Below, piece by piece: positions 7,848-15,621 of a DNA stretch of 64,000 nt. The position numbers and the translations under genes are program-made. The stretch is from Rhodobacter sp. SY28-1. GTDB taxonomy: Bacteria; Pseudomonadota; Alphaproteobacteria; Rhodobacterales; Rhodobacteraceae. Under the pieces are notes generated by a model that saw only the letters and a program-made list of their open reading frames with translations, searched no databases and was not told the origin of the DNA. Position 1 is the first letter of the stretch; each line of letters opens with the position of its first letter. The DNA is taken from NCBI RefSeq assembly GCF_005222785.1, contig NZ_STGH01000002.1, positions 124,001 to 188,000 of the forward strand, written 5' to 3'.

Positions 7848-9018
7848 CGTGCCGCTCGTCCTGCGCCTGCGGCTTCTCCTCGCCGGGGTCCCCCGACGAG
7901 GAGACGAAGTCGAACGAGGAGGCCCCGCCCCGGACGGCGCGGGTCGTGCGTTGGCGAAGGGTGTCGAGGTAACCGGCGAGCGTGCCGGGCCAGGACGGGG
8001 TTTCCTCGGTCGGGGCCCAACCTTGCCGGTAGTCGCTGGGGCGGCGGGAAAAGCATTTGCGAAACGCGGTTGCGAAATGCGACAGCGAGTTGAACCCGGT
8101 CGCGGTGGCGATTTCGCGCACCGAAAGCTTGGTCGCGATCAGAAGGACGCGGGCGTGCTGCAGGCGGACAAGGGTGCCGAACTGCACGACGGAACAGCCA
8201 AGGCCGTTTTGGAACACCCGCTCGAGCTGGCGCTGTGACAGGCCAAGCTCCTCGGCGATAGCGGGGACGGGCAGCGGCTCGGCGATGTTGTCCTCGATAA
8301 GGCGGATCGCCTGTCGCAGGATGGGCGAGAACTGATCGGTCCCCTGCCCCGGCGTCCGGCGTTGCGGGGCGGTCGCGGGGCGGATCGGCTGGTGGATGAT
8401 CTGGTCGGCGACCTCGGCCGCCATCCCCTCGCCATGCCGGTCGGCGATCAGGCGCAGCATCAGGTCGACCCCGGCCATGCCGCCGGCGCAGGTGAGGATG
8501 GTGTCGCCCAGGGTGTAGAGTTGTTCGACCAAGGGCACGTCGGGATAGCGTTCCTGGAACCCCGGGGCCCAGGACCAGTGGGTGGCAAGCTGGCGGTCGG
8601 TCAGAAGGCCCGCGCGGGCGAGGAGGTAGCAGCCAAGCTCCACCGCACACAGCCGCGCGCCGTCGCGGGACTGGCGGCGGAGCCAGGCGGTCAGGTCGCG
8701 GTTCGTGTAGTCCTCGGCCCCCCAGGAGGCGAGGAGGAAGATCGTCTCGCCACGGTGATTGCGGTCGTCCAGGGCTTGCGCGGTGATGGTCAGGCCGTTC
8801 GAGGCAGGTATATCGGTGCCGTCGGGCGACAGGATGTCCCAGTGATACAGCGGCTCGGGCGCGAGGTAGTTGGCGACGCGCAGGGGTTCGATCATCGTGA
8901 TCAGCGTCGCCATGTTGAAGCGCGGGATGATGACGAAGGTCACCCGGGTCATCGGCGCGACTGGGCGGCGCAAGTGCGGGGGTGTGGCGGGGCCGGTCGA
9001 GATGCGGTTTTTCGACAT
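7828..9018 (-). CDS. GlxA family transcriptional regulator (DJ-1/PfpI + AraC HTH)
   Basis: 396 residues. Residues of about 25-200 form a DJ-1/PfpI-like domain ('VTFVIIPRFNMATLITMIEPLRVANY', 'CAVELGCYLLARAGLLTDR' region, 'THWSWAPGFQERYP'). Residues of about 235-335 hold the double AraC helix-turn-helix ('VPAIAEELGLSQRQLERVF', 'SVREIATATGFNSLSHFATAF'). A tail of about 60 residues follows the DNA-binding domain, is low in complexity, and is partly encoded by a dispersed repeat (7898-7922). The gene converges on and overlaps the monooxygenase gene by 20 bases. It is the probable activator of the divergent catabolic operons via the repeats near 5240-5270. Confidence 0.88.
   Translation of the reverse strand: MSKNRISTGPATPPHLRRPVAPMTRVTFVIIPRFNMATLITMIEPLRVANYLAPEPLYHWDILSPDGTDIPASNGLTITAQALDDRNHRGETIFLLASWGAEDYTNRDLTAWLRRQSRDGARLCAVELGCYLLARAGLLTDRQLATHWSWAPGFQERYPDVPLVEQLYTLGDTILTCAGGMAGVDLMLRLIADRHGEGMAAEVADQIIHQPIRPATAPQRRTPGQGTDQFSPILRQAIRLIEDNIAEPLPVPAIAEELGLSQRQLERVFQNGLGCSVVQFGTLVRLQHARVLLIATKLSVREIATATGFNSLSHFATAFRKCFSRRPSDYRQGWAPTEETPSWPGTLAGYLDTLRQRTTRAVRGGASSFDFVSSSGDPGEEKPQAQDERHVTRTPE
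7898..7922 (+). repeat. Dispersed 25-base repeat, copy A (inside regulator 3' end)
   Basis: These 25 bases (GAGGAGACGAAGTCG at the left end, ACGAGGAGG at the right) occur again, inverted and identical, at 51627-51651. The match continues for a few bases with one mismatch on the left (CGAC versus CGAT). A stem TCTCCTCG (7875-7882) with CGAGGAGA (7897-7904) overlaps the copy. It lies in codons for the poorly conserved C-terminal tail of the regulator. Confidence 0.75.
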
Positions 9019-9060
9019 GGCCGGAGGCTAGCTGACGAAAAACCGCCAGGGAAGCCGGTT

Positions 9061-9089
9061 GTTGCCCCCAGCGCCTTACCGGGGGCAAC
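9061..9089 (-). terminator. Hairpin after the sugar permease gene
   Basis: GTTGCCCCC (9061-9069) and GGGGGCAAC (9081-9089) form a perfect 9-base stem with an 11-base loop, starting 5 bases past the stop codon of the minus-strand permease gene. No clear T-tract follows, so it may slow or protect the 3' end rather than terminate efficiently. Confidence 0.5.
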
Positions 9090-9094
9090 GGGCG

Positions 9095-10117
9095 TTACAG
9101 GTTCGTCGAACGCAAAGCCCGGATGCGGTCGAAGGCGACGGCGAGGATGATGAAGGACCCCACGAAAGCGCCTTGCCAGAAGGTTGAGATTCCCAGAAGG
9201 ATCAGCGAGTTGCGGATGATCTCGATCAGCGCGGCCCCGACGATGGCGCCGGTGATGGTCCCTGCCCCGCCCAGAAGGTTCGCGCCCCCGATGACGGCGG
9301 CGGCTATCACCGCCAGTTCCATCGACTGACCAAGGTTGGTGGTGACGCCGCCGAGCCAGCCGGCCTCCAGTATCCCGGTGATCCCGGCCATCAGGGCGGA
9401 GAAGACGTAGACGCTGATCTTGACCCAAGGGACCGCGACCCCGGTCAGGACGGCGGCGCGTTCGTTCGCGCCGATGGCGAAGACATGGGTGCCCCAGCGG
9501 GTCCATTTCAGGAGGAACGAGGTGAGTATTCCCAGCAGCACCAGCGCAATCACCGGATGCGCGATGCCGAAGGTGGAGCCGCCGCCAAGATCGAACAACA
9601 GGTCCTCATCCGGGCCGAATTCGAAGATCATCCGGTTGTCGGACAGCACCATTGCAAGGCTGCGGGCGACCGACAGCATACCCAGGGTGACGACGAAGGA
9701 CGGCATCCGCAGCCAGGCGATCAGCGCTCCGTTGACAAAGCCGGTCAGGGCCGAGGCGGCGAGCGCCAGGAAGGCCGCGGTCCAGAAGCCGTAGCCCGCG
9801 TTCATCACGATGGCGACGACCATCGCGGACAGGCAGACGACGGACCCCACAGACAGGTCGATCCCGCCCGAGATGATGACCACGGTCATGCCCAGCGCGA
9901 CAAGGCCCACGAAGGCGAAATTGCGCGTGACGTTGAACAGGTTCTGCGGCGTGGCGAAGGTGTCGGTCATGAGCGACAGGCCCACCGCGCAGATCACGGC
10001 GGCCAGAAACACCCAGGTCGCCTGTTCCGCGAACAGGGCGCTAAGCCGGGTCTGGGTCTGCCCGGCTATCGCCTTTGACAGGTCGCCCTCGACCGATGCG
10101 GTTGTCTGGTCAGGCAT
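9095..10117 (-). CDS. Sugar ABC transporter permease (RbsC/FrcC family)
   Basis: 340 residues with about nine or ten membrane segments. 'GLVALGMTVVIISGGIDLSVGSVV' region and 'AAVIGGANLLGGAGTITGAIVGA' region are the signature loops of the ribose/xylose/fructose permease family (BPD_transp_2). It partners the single-domain ATPase at 10110-10850, whose stop it overlaps by 8 bases, and most likely the binding protein at 12028. A cytoplasmic N-terminus of about 30 residues precedes the first membrane helix. Confidence 0.9.
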   Translation of the reverse strand: MPDQTTASVEGDLSKAIAGQTQTRLSALFAEQATWVFLAAVICAVGLSLMTDTFATPQNLFNVTRNFAFVGLVALGMTVVIISGGIDLSVGSVVCLSAMVVAIVMNAGYGFWTAAFLALAASALTGFVNGALIAWLRMPSFVVTLGMLSVARSLAMVLSDNRMIFEFGPDEDLLFDLGGGSTFGIAHPVIALVLLGILTSFLLKWTRWGTHVFAIGANERAAVLTGVAVPWVKISVYVFSALMAGITGILEAGWLGGVTTNLGQSMELAVIAAAVIGGANLLGGAGTITGAIVGAALIEIIRNSLILLGISTFWQGAFVGSFIILAVAFDRIRALRSTNL

Positions 10118-10850
10118 GTTCGATCGCTCCGGTAATCAGGCCGGTCACCTCTTCGGGCGAGGTCTTGGCAACAGGTTTGTCGGCCACCACAGTCCCGCGG
10201 CGCAGCACGGTGACCCGGTCGGCGACGGAGAAGACGTCGGGCATCCGGTGGCTGATCAGCACGACGGCGACGCCCTGGTCGCGCAGGTGGCGGATGAGGT
10301 TCAGCACCTCGGCCACTTGCCGCACGCTGATCGCGGCGGTGGGTTCGTCCATCAGCACGATGTCGGCGTTTGAAAGCCGGGTGCGGGCGATGGCCACGGC
10401 CTGGCGCTGGCCGCCGGACATCTGGCGGACGAGGTCCTTTGGCCGGGTTTCCGACTTCAACTCCTGGAACAGTTCCGCCGCGCGGCGGTTCATCGCGGCG
10501 TAGTCGTTGATCCGGATTGGGCCGAAGCCGCGGGTCAGTTCGCGCCCAAGGAAGACATTGGCCGCCGCCGTCAGGTTGTCGCACAAGGCGAGGTCCTGAT
10601 AGACGATCTCGACCCCGTGGCGGCGGGCATCGAGGGGGCCGTGAAAGGTGACCTCGCGGTCCTGCAGGAAGATCCGGCCCGAGGACGGGCGGAAGTTCCC
10701 GGCGATGATCTTGACCAGCGTGGACTTGCCCGCGCCGTTGTCGCCCATCAGGCCGATCACCTCGCCCTTGCCGATGGTCAGCGACACGCCCTTCAGCGCC
10801 TCGATCGCGCCGAAGTTCTTGGCCACGCCATCCAGTTGCAACACCGACAT
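10110..10850 (-). CDS. Sugar ABC transporter ATP-binding protein (single NBD, FrcA-like)
   Basis: 246 residues, one nucleotide-binding domain: Walker A 'GDNGAGKSTLVKIIAG' near 35-50, signature 'QMSGGQRQAVAIART', Walker B 'IVLMDEPTAAI'. Single-domain ATPases of this size serve FrcBCA-type sugar importers, unlike the double-domain RbsA at 14107. The open frame extends to 11021, but the domain starts at 'MSVLQLDGVAKNFG', giving an ATG at 10850. Transcribed divergently from the epimerase operon across a 154-base gap that carries a GntR-type palindrome. Confidence 0.9.
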   Translation of the reverse strand: MSVLQLDGVAKNFGAIEALKGVSLTIGKGEVIGLMGDNGAGKSTLVKIIAGNFRPSSGRIFLQDREVTFHGPLDARRHGVEIVYQDLALCDNLTAAANVFLGRELTRGFGPIRINDYAAMNRRAAELFQELKSETRPKDLVRQMSGGQRQAVAIARTRLSNADIVLMDEPTAAISVRQVAEVLNLIRHLRDQGVAVVLISHRMPDVFSVADRVTVLRRGTVVADKPVAKTSPEEVTGLITGAIEHA

Positions 10851-10934
10851 CGCATCATCCCGTTCCAGCCTTCCGCATCCATATCGCGCAGGGCTGGTCG
10901 GCAGGTCAATACCCTGTCTTAATAGTTTTATCCT

Positions 10935-10950
10935 ATTTGTCCTACAAAAT
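10935..10950. promoter_or_regulatory. Predicted GntR/FadR-type operator
   Basis: TTTGT (10936-10940) CCT ACAAA (10944-10948) is a perfect inverted repeat in the AT-rich part of the gap between the divergent ATPase and epimerase genes. TTGT-n3-ACAA is the form typically bound by FCD-type GntR regulators, and one such regulator is encoded at 16664-17449. Position and form are observed; binding is inferred. Confidence 0.5.
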
Positions 10951-11004
10951 GATTGACCGAATCTTCGGACCGCGCTTATCACCTCGGCAACGGTGGGGAG
11001 AGCG

Positions 11005-11979
11005 ATGCGGATTCTGGTCACAGGGGCGGCGGGAAAGGTGGGACAGGCGCTGTTGGCGCAGGTCCGGCAGTCCTATCCGCAGGCCATGGTGCGGGCGCTT
11101 TTGCACAGCCGCGACCTGGCCGCGCAGCCCTGGCTTGAGACGCTGAAGGGTTCGCTGTCAGACCGCGCGGTGGCCGAGGCGGCGGTGCGGGATTGCACCC
11201 ATGTCGTGCATCTGGCGACCTGCAAGGAAACCCCGGACGACGTGATGGATGTCACCGTCAAGGGGCTGTTCTGGATGCTGGAAGCCTGGCGCGAGAACCC
11301 CGTGGCGGAGCGCTTCCTGCTGGTCGGGGGCGACGCGGCGGTGGGGCATTTCTTCTATGACCACGACGGCCCGGTGACCGAGGCAACACCGCACCGGGCC
11401 TATCCGGGCTGCTATGCGCTGTCGAAGGTGCTGGAAGAGGTGATGCTGTCGCAGTTCGGCATCCAGTACGGCATCGACTGGTGCTGCCTGCGCGCGCCCT
11501 GGATCATGGAGAAGGACGATTTCCGCCATACGCTGTCCTTCGGGCCGGACCTGTTCGGCGGGCCAGACTGGGCCGCGCTGGCTGGGCCAAAGATGGCCGA
11601 GTACGCCCGCCGGACCGGGGCGGTCCCGATCCTGCAGGACAAGGACGGCATCGCGATCAAGCGCAATTTTGTCCATGTCAGTGACCTAGTCAGCGCGATC
11701 CTGATCGCCCTGACCGCTCCGGTTGCGCGGCAGCGGCTTTACAACATCGCGATGGACGAGCCCGTCGACTACGACGAGGTCGCCGCGATCCTGGCCGAGA
11801 CGCAGGGGTTGCCCTCGGTACCGCTGCGGTCGCCCTACCGGTCCACCTGGTTCTCGAACGCCCGTGCACGGGACGAACTGGATTGGCGCCCCGCCTACGA
11901 CACCCGCCGACTTGTTACCGAATCCTGGGCCTTTACCCGCGCGCCGGATGATCCGCGGCGGGTCTGGTACCCGGGCTGA
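11005..11979 (+). CDS. NAD-dependent epimerase/dehydratase (extended SDR)
   Basis: 324 residues. The N-terminal 'ILVTGAAGKVGQAL' is the GxxGxxG NAD(P) motif and 'YALSKVLEE' holds the Y-x3-K catalytic pair around residue 140. 'HVVHLATCKE' is the usual second cofactor loop. The ATG at 11005 has GGGAGAG upstream and gives the expected N-terminus; an in-frame ATG at 10993 is less well placed. It heads the plus-strand operon with two sugar-binding proteins, so it probably acts on an imported sugar, sugar acid or its lactone. Substrate unknown. Confidence 0.85.
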   Translation: MRILVTGAAGKVGQALLAQVRQSYPQAMVRALLHSRDLAAQPWLETLKGSLSDRAVAEAAVRDCTHVVHLATCKETPDDVMDVTVKGLFWMLEAWRENPVAERFLLVGGDAAVGHFFYDHDGPVTEATPHRAYPGCYALSKVLEEVMLSQFGIQYGIDWCCLRAPWIMEKDDFRHTLSFGPDLFGGPDWAALAGPKMAEYARRTGAVPILQDKDGIAIKRNFVHVSDLVSAILIALTAPVARQRLYNIAMDEPVDYDEVAAILAETQGLPSVPLRSPYRSTWFSNARARDELDWRPAYDTRRLVTESWAFTRAPDDPRRVWYPG

Positions 11980-12027
11980 CCAGGGCCATCCGGCCACAAC
12001 GACAACAAACCCTACGGGAGGACTGAC

Positions 12028-13017
12028 ATGCACCGCAGAATTCTGATGGCCACGACATTGGCCACTCTCCTTGCCTCGGGCGCTGCCTGGGCGGAAGACA
12101 AGGTTCTGGCCATCGTGGTCAAGGGCCTGGACAACCCGTTCTTCGAGCAGATCAACAAGGGCTGCCAGAAGTGGAACGGTGAAAACGCCGGGTCGGGCTA
12201 TTCCTGCTTCTATACCGGCCCCGCCTCCTCGGCGGACGAGGTTGGCGAAGTGCAGATCGTGCAGGACCTGCTGCAGCGCCCGGATGTGGCGGCCATCGCC
12301 ATCTCGCCCTCGAATGCGCCGCTGATGGCCAAGATGCTGCGGGAACAGGCGCCGAAGATCCCGATCATGACCATCGACGCCGACTTCCTGGAGGAGGACG
12401 CCGATCTGCGGGTGACCTACCTTGGCACCGACAACTACCTGATGGGCGTCAAGTTCGCCGAGCATCTGAAGGCGCTGAAGCCCGAGGGTGGCACGGTCTG
12501 CCTGCAGCTGGGCAACGTGGCGGCGGCCAACATCAACGCCCGTGCGGCGGGAACCCGCGACACCCTGTCGGGCGAAAAGGGCATCGAGATGCTGACCGGC
12601 CAGGGCGGCTGGACGGAGATTGCCGGGTGCCCGGTATTCACCAACGACCAGGCCGATCTGGCGAACCAGCAGATGGCCGACACCTTCACCGCGAACCCTG
12701 ACCTGACTGCCTTCATGCTGATCGGCGGCTGGGCTCAGTTCGCGCCGCAGGCCTATGCCCAGGTCACCGATCAGGTCATGGACAAGCTGAAGGACAAGTC
12801 GCTGGTCATCGTCGCGGGCGACACCCTGCCCCCGCAGATGGAGGCGCTGAAGGCCGGTCGCAGCCACGTTCAGGTCGGGCAGCGCCCGTTCGAGATGGGC
12901 TATCGCGCGCCAACGGTCATGATCGACATCCTGAACGGCAAGGCCGTCGACCCGGTGATCTACACGGGCCTCGATGAGTGCACGCAAGAGAACGTCGACA
13001 GCTGCATCGGCGGCTGA
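12028..13017 (+). CDS. Periplasmic sugar-binding protein of ABC transporter (RbsB family), first copy
   Basis: 329 residues with a signal peptide ending near 'SGAAWA-EDK' (residues 1-22). 'VLAIVVKGLDNPFFEQINKG' region, 'DVAAIAISPSNAPLMAKML' and 'VGQRPFEMGYRAPTVMIDI' fit the Peripla_BP_4 sugar-binding fold. It carries cysteine residues near 46, 60 and 200, unusual but possible for a periplasmic protein. GGGAGGA lies six bases before the ATG. The next gene is a second, different binding protein, so this one most likely feeds the divergent permease/ATPase pair (9095-10850). Confidence 0.88.
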   Translation: MHRRILMATTLATLLASGAAWAEDKVLAIVVKGLDNPFFEQINKGCQKWNGENAGSGYSCFYTGPASSADEVGEVQIVQDLLQRPDVAAIAISPSNAPLMAKMLREQAPKIPIMTIDADFLEEDADLRVTYLGTDNYLMGVKFAEHLKALKPEGGTVCLQLGNVAAANINARAAGTRDTLSGEKGIEMLTGQGGWTEIAGCPVFTNDQADLANQQMADTFTANPDLTAFMLIGGWAQFAPQAYAQVTDQVMDKLKDKSLVIVAGDTLPPQMEALKAGRSHVQVGQRPFEMGYRAPTVMIDILNGKAVDPVIYTGLDECTQENVDSCIGG

Positions 13018-13024
13018 CGGCCTG

Positions 13025-13057
13025 CCCGGGCGGAAGGGACCCTGCCTTCCGCCCGGG
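13025..13057 (+). repeat. Intercistronic hairpin after first binding-protein gene
   Basis: CCCGGGCGGAAGG (13025-13037) and CCTTCCGCCCGGG (13045-13057) make a perfect 13-base stem with a 7-base loop. No T-tract follows and the operon continues, so an mRNA-stabilising or partially terminating role is likely. Confidence 0.7.
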
Positions 13058-13086
13058 ACCCCATCCCTTTGTCAATGGAGAGACCC

Positions 13087-14031
13087 ATGAACGCCCGGAT
13101 TTCTGCGCTTGCGCTGGTTGTTGCCCTGACGGCCTCCAGCGGCTTTGCCCAGGACAAGAAAACCCTCGTCTTCGTCGTCAACGGCGCTTCCGATTTCTGG
13201 AAGCTGGCCGAGGCCGGCGTGAAGAAGGCGCAGGAAGAGCTGCCGAATTACGACCTGCAGTTCAAATACCCCGAACAGGCCGCCGCCGCGATCCAGCAGC
13301 GGCTGATGGATGACCTTGTGGCCGCCGGTGCGTCGGCGATCATGGTCTCGGCCGTCGATCCCAAATCCTCGACCGAGGCTTTGAACCGGATCGGGTCGCA
13401 GGTGCCCCTGTTCACCACCGACAGCGATGCGCCCGACACCAACCGCGTGGCCTATATCGGGTCGTCGAACACCGATGCCGGGATGCAGGCGGGCGAGATC
13501 GCCAAGAAGGCGATGCCCGACGGCGGCAAGTGCATCGGGTTCGTGGGCCTTCTGGGCGCGGACAACGCGCGGGAACGGATCGACGGAATGAAGGCGGCGC
13601 TGGAAGGCTCGAACGTCGAACTGATCGACGTGCGCGGCGACGACATCGACATGACCCGCGCCAAGCGCAATGTCGAGGACGCGCTGGCCGCCAACCCCGA
13701 CATCGACTGCATGGTCGGCTTCTACAGCTACAACCCGCCGCGCATCTACGAGGTGCTGAAAGAGGCGGGCAAGCTGGGTGAAGTGACGGTCGTCGCCTTT
13801 GACGAGGACCCGATTACCCTCGGCGGCGTCAAGGAAGGCACCATTGCGGGCACCGTGGTCCAGCAGCCTTACGAATGGGGCTATCAGGGCATGAAGCTGA
13901 TGGCCGCGCATCTTGAGGGTGACGACTCCATGATCCCGGAGAACAAGCTGGTGATCGTGCCCACCGCCATCATCGACAAGGACAATGTCGATGCCTTCGA
14001 GGCTGAGCTGAAAGCCCGCATCGGCGGCTGA
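13087..14031 (+). CDS. Periplasmic sugar-binding protein of ABC transporter (RbsB family), second copy
   Basis: 314 residues with a signal peptide ending near 'SSGFA-QDKK'. 'LVFVVNGASDFWKLAEAGVK' and 'AGASAIMVSAVDPKSSTEAL' followed by 'QQPYEWGYQGMKLMAAHL' place it in the ribose/galactose-type binding family. It is only distantly like the preceding binding protein. The ATG at 13087 follows GGAGAG; an upstream TTG at 13069 is unlikely. It is followed by an RbsA-type ATPase and an RbsC-type permease, so this set forms a complete importer. Confidence 0.9.
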   Translation: MNARISALALVVALTASSGFAQDKKTLVFVVNGASDFWKLAEAGVKKAQEELPNYDLQFKYPEQAAAAIQQRLMDDLVAAGASAIMVSAVDPKSSTEALNRIGSQVPLFTTDSDAPDTNRVAYIGSSNTDAGMQAGEIAKKAMPDGGKCIGFVGLLGADNARERIDGMKAALEGSNVELIDVRGDDIDMTRAKRNVEDALAANPDIDCMVGFYSYNPPRIYEVLKEAGKLGEVTVVAFDEDPITLGGVKEGTIAGTVVQQPYEWGYQGMKLMAAHLEGDDSMIPENKLVIVPTAIIDKDNVDAFEAELKARIGG

Positions 14032-14045
14032 CGGCTCAGGCAAGG

Positions 14046-14087
14046 TGCAGGCCGGATTGTTTTGGTTTCCTCCCTTTCCGGCCTGCA
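14046..14087 (+). repeat. Intercistronic hairpin after second binding-protein gene
   Basis: TGCAGGCCGGA (14046-14056) pairs perfectly with TCCGGCCTGCA (14077-14087) around a 20-base pyrimidine-rich loop, between the binding-protein stop and the ATPase start. Confidence 0.65.
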
Positions 14088-14106
14088 TCCCCATTGGGAC
14101 AGTGAC

Positions 14107-15621
14107 ATGACCGCCTTCCTGCGCCTTTCCGGCATCCACAAACGCTTTGGCCCGGTCGCGGCCCTGTCGGGCGTCGATTTGGCGGTTGGCCCGGGCGAGG
14201 TGCTGGGGCTGGTCGGTGAAAACGGTGCGGGCAAATCGACGCTGATGCGGATCATCGGCGGGGTGCATGCGCCAAGCGAGGGCCGGATCGAGATCGACGG
14301 GGTCGAGGTTGACCGACTAACCGTCCCCCGCGCCATCGCCGCCGGGATCGCCTTCGTGCATCAGGAGCTGTCGAACTTCGACAACCTGACGGTGGCCGAG
14401 AACATCTTCCTGGGACGGATGCCGACGCGCGGCGGCCCCTTGCGGCTGGTCGACACCCGCGCTCTGAACGCCGATGCCGATGTGCTGCTGACGCGGCTGG
14501 GTGCGACCTTTGCCGGGGATACGCCCCTGTCGCGGCTGTCGCTCGCCCAGATGCAACTGGCCGAGATCGCCAAGGCCCTGTCGCTGAACGCGCGCCTTGT
14601 CATCATGGACGAGCCGACCTCAAGCCTGACCGCGACCGAGACGGAGCGGTTGTTGACCGTCGTCGACAGCCTGCGCGCCAGCGGCGTGTCGATCATCTTC
14701 ATCACCCACCGGCTGAGCGAGATCGAATGGCTGGCCGACCGGGTCACCGTGCTGCGCGACGGGCGGCATGTGGCGGACCTGGAACGGGACGACGTGACCG
14801 CCCCGGTGATGATCCGCCACATGATCGGGCGCGACCTGAAGTCGGTCTACACGCCCCCTGTAGCGCCGCCGGGGGCACCGGTCCTGCAGGTCACGGGCCT
14901 GCGGACCCCGCGCTATCCCGACCGGCCCGTCGACCTGACCGTGCGCCGGGGCGAGATCCTGGGGCTGGCGGGCCTGATCGGCGCGGGGCGGACGGAACTG
15001 GCCGAGACGATCTTCGGCCTGACCCCGGCCTTGGGCGGAGAGGTCGTGCTGGACGGCGCCCCGGTCCGCCTGACGACCCCGCGCCAGGCCATCGCGCAGG
15101 GCGTCTTCCTGGTGCCCGAGGACCGAAAGGCGCATGGGCTGATCCTGGATTTCCCGATCACGCAGAACATCTCGCTGCCCTCCCTTGGCCAGCTTGCGCG
15201 CCGGGGGCTGGTGGACCGCCGGGCGGAAACCGTGCTGGCCGAACGGCAGAAGGCGGCGCTGGATTTGCGGGCGTCGAACCTGGACCTGCCGGCCAGCGCG
15301 CTGTCGGGGGGCAACCAGCAGAAGGTGGTGCTCGCCCGCTGGCTGGCGCTATCCCCGCGCGTCATCCTGTTCGACGAGCCGACCCGCGGCGTCGATGTGG
15401 GCGCCAAGGCCGAAATCTACCGCCTGATGCGCGCCCTGTCGGATGAGGGCGTGGGGGTCCTGATGATTTCCTCGGACATGGAAGAGGTGATCGGCGTCTC
15501 GGACCGCGTCATCGTCATGCACGAGGGCCGCATCGCGGGCAGCCTGACGCGCGATCAGCTTTCCGAACACGCCATCCTGTCGCTGGCGGTGGGCCAGCCC
15601 GAAAACGCGAGGCACGCATGA
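14107..15621 (+). CDS. Sugar ABC transporter ATP-binding protein, double NBD (RbsA/MglA family)
   Basis: 504 residues with two nucleotide-binding domains. The first has Walker A 'GENGAGKSTL' and Walker B 'LVIMDEPTSSL', with a degenerate signature 'LSLAQMQLAEIAKAL'. The second has the degenerate P-loop 'GLIGAGRTELAE' usual for RbsA, signature 'LSGGNQQKVVLARWL' and Walker B 'VILFDEPTRGVDVG'. This asymmetry is normal for the family. The ATG at 14107 is chosen because the conserved start 'FLRLSGIHKRFG' follows directly. It overlaps the permease gene by 4 bases. Confidence 0.93.
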   Translation: MTAFLRLSGIHKRFGPVAALSGVDLAVGPGEVLGLVGENGAGKSTLMRIIGGVHAPSEGRIEIDGVEVDRLTVPRAIAAGIAFVHQELSNFDNLTVAENIFLGRMPTRGGPLRLVDTRALNADADVLLTRLGATFAGDTPLSRLSLAQMQLAEIAKALSLNARLVIMDEPTSSLTATETERLLTVVDSLRASGVSIIFITHRLSEIEWLADRVTVLRDGRHVADLERDDVTAPVMIRHMIGRDLKSVYTPPVAPPGAPVLQVTGLRTPRYPDRPVDLTVRRGEILGLAGLIGAGRTELAETIFGLTPALGGEVVLDGAPVRLTTPRQAIAQGVFLVPEDRKAHGLILDFPITQNISLPSLGQLARRGLVDRRAETVLAERQKAALDLRASNLDLPASALSGGNQQKVVLARWLALSPRVILFDEPTRGVDVGAKAEIYRLMRALSDEGVGVLMISSDMEEVIGVSDRVIVMHEGRIAGSLTRDQLSEHAILSLAVGQPENARHA

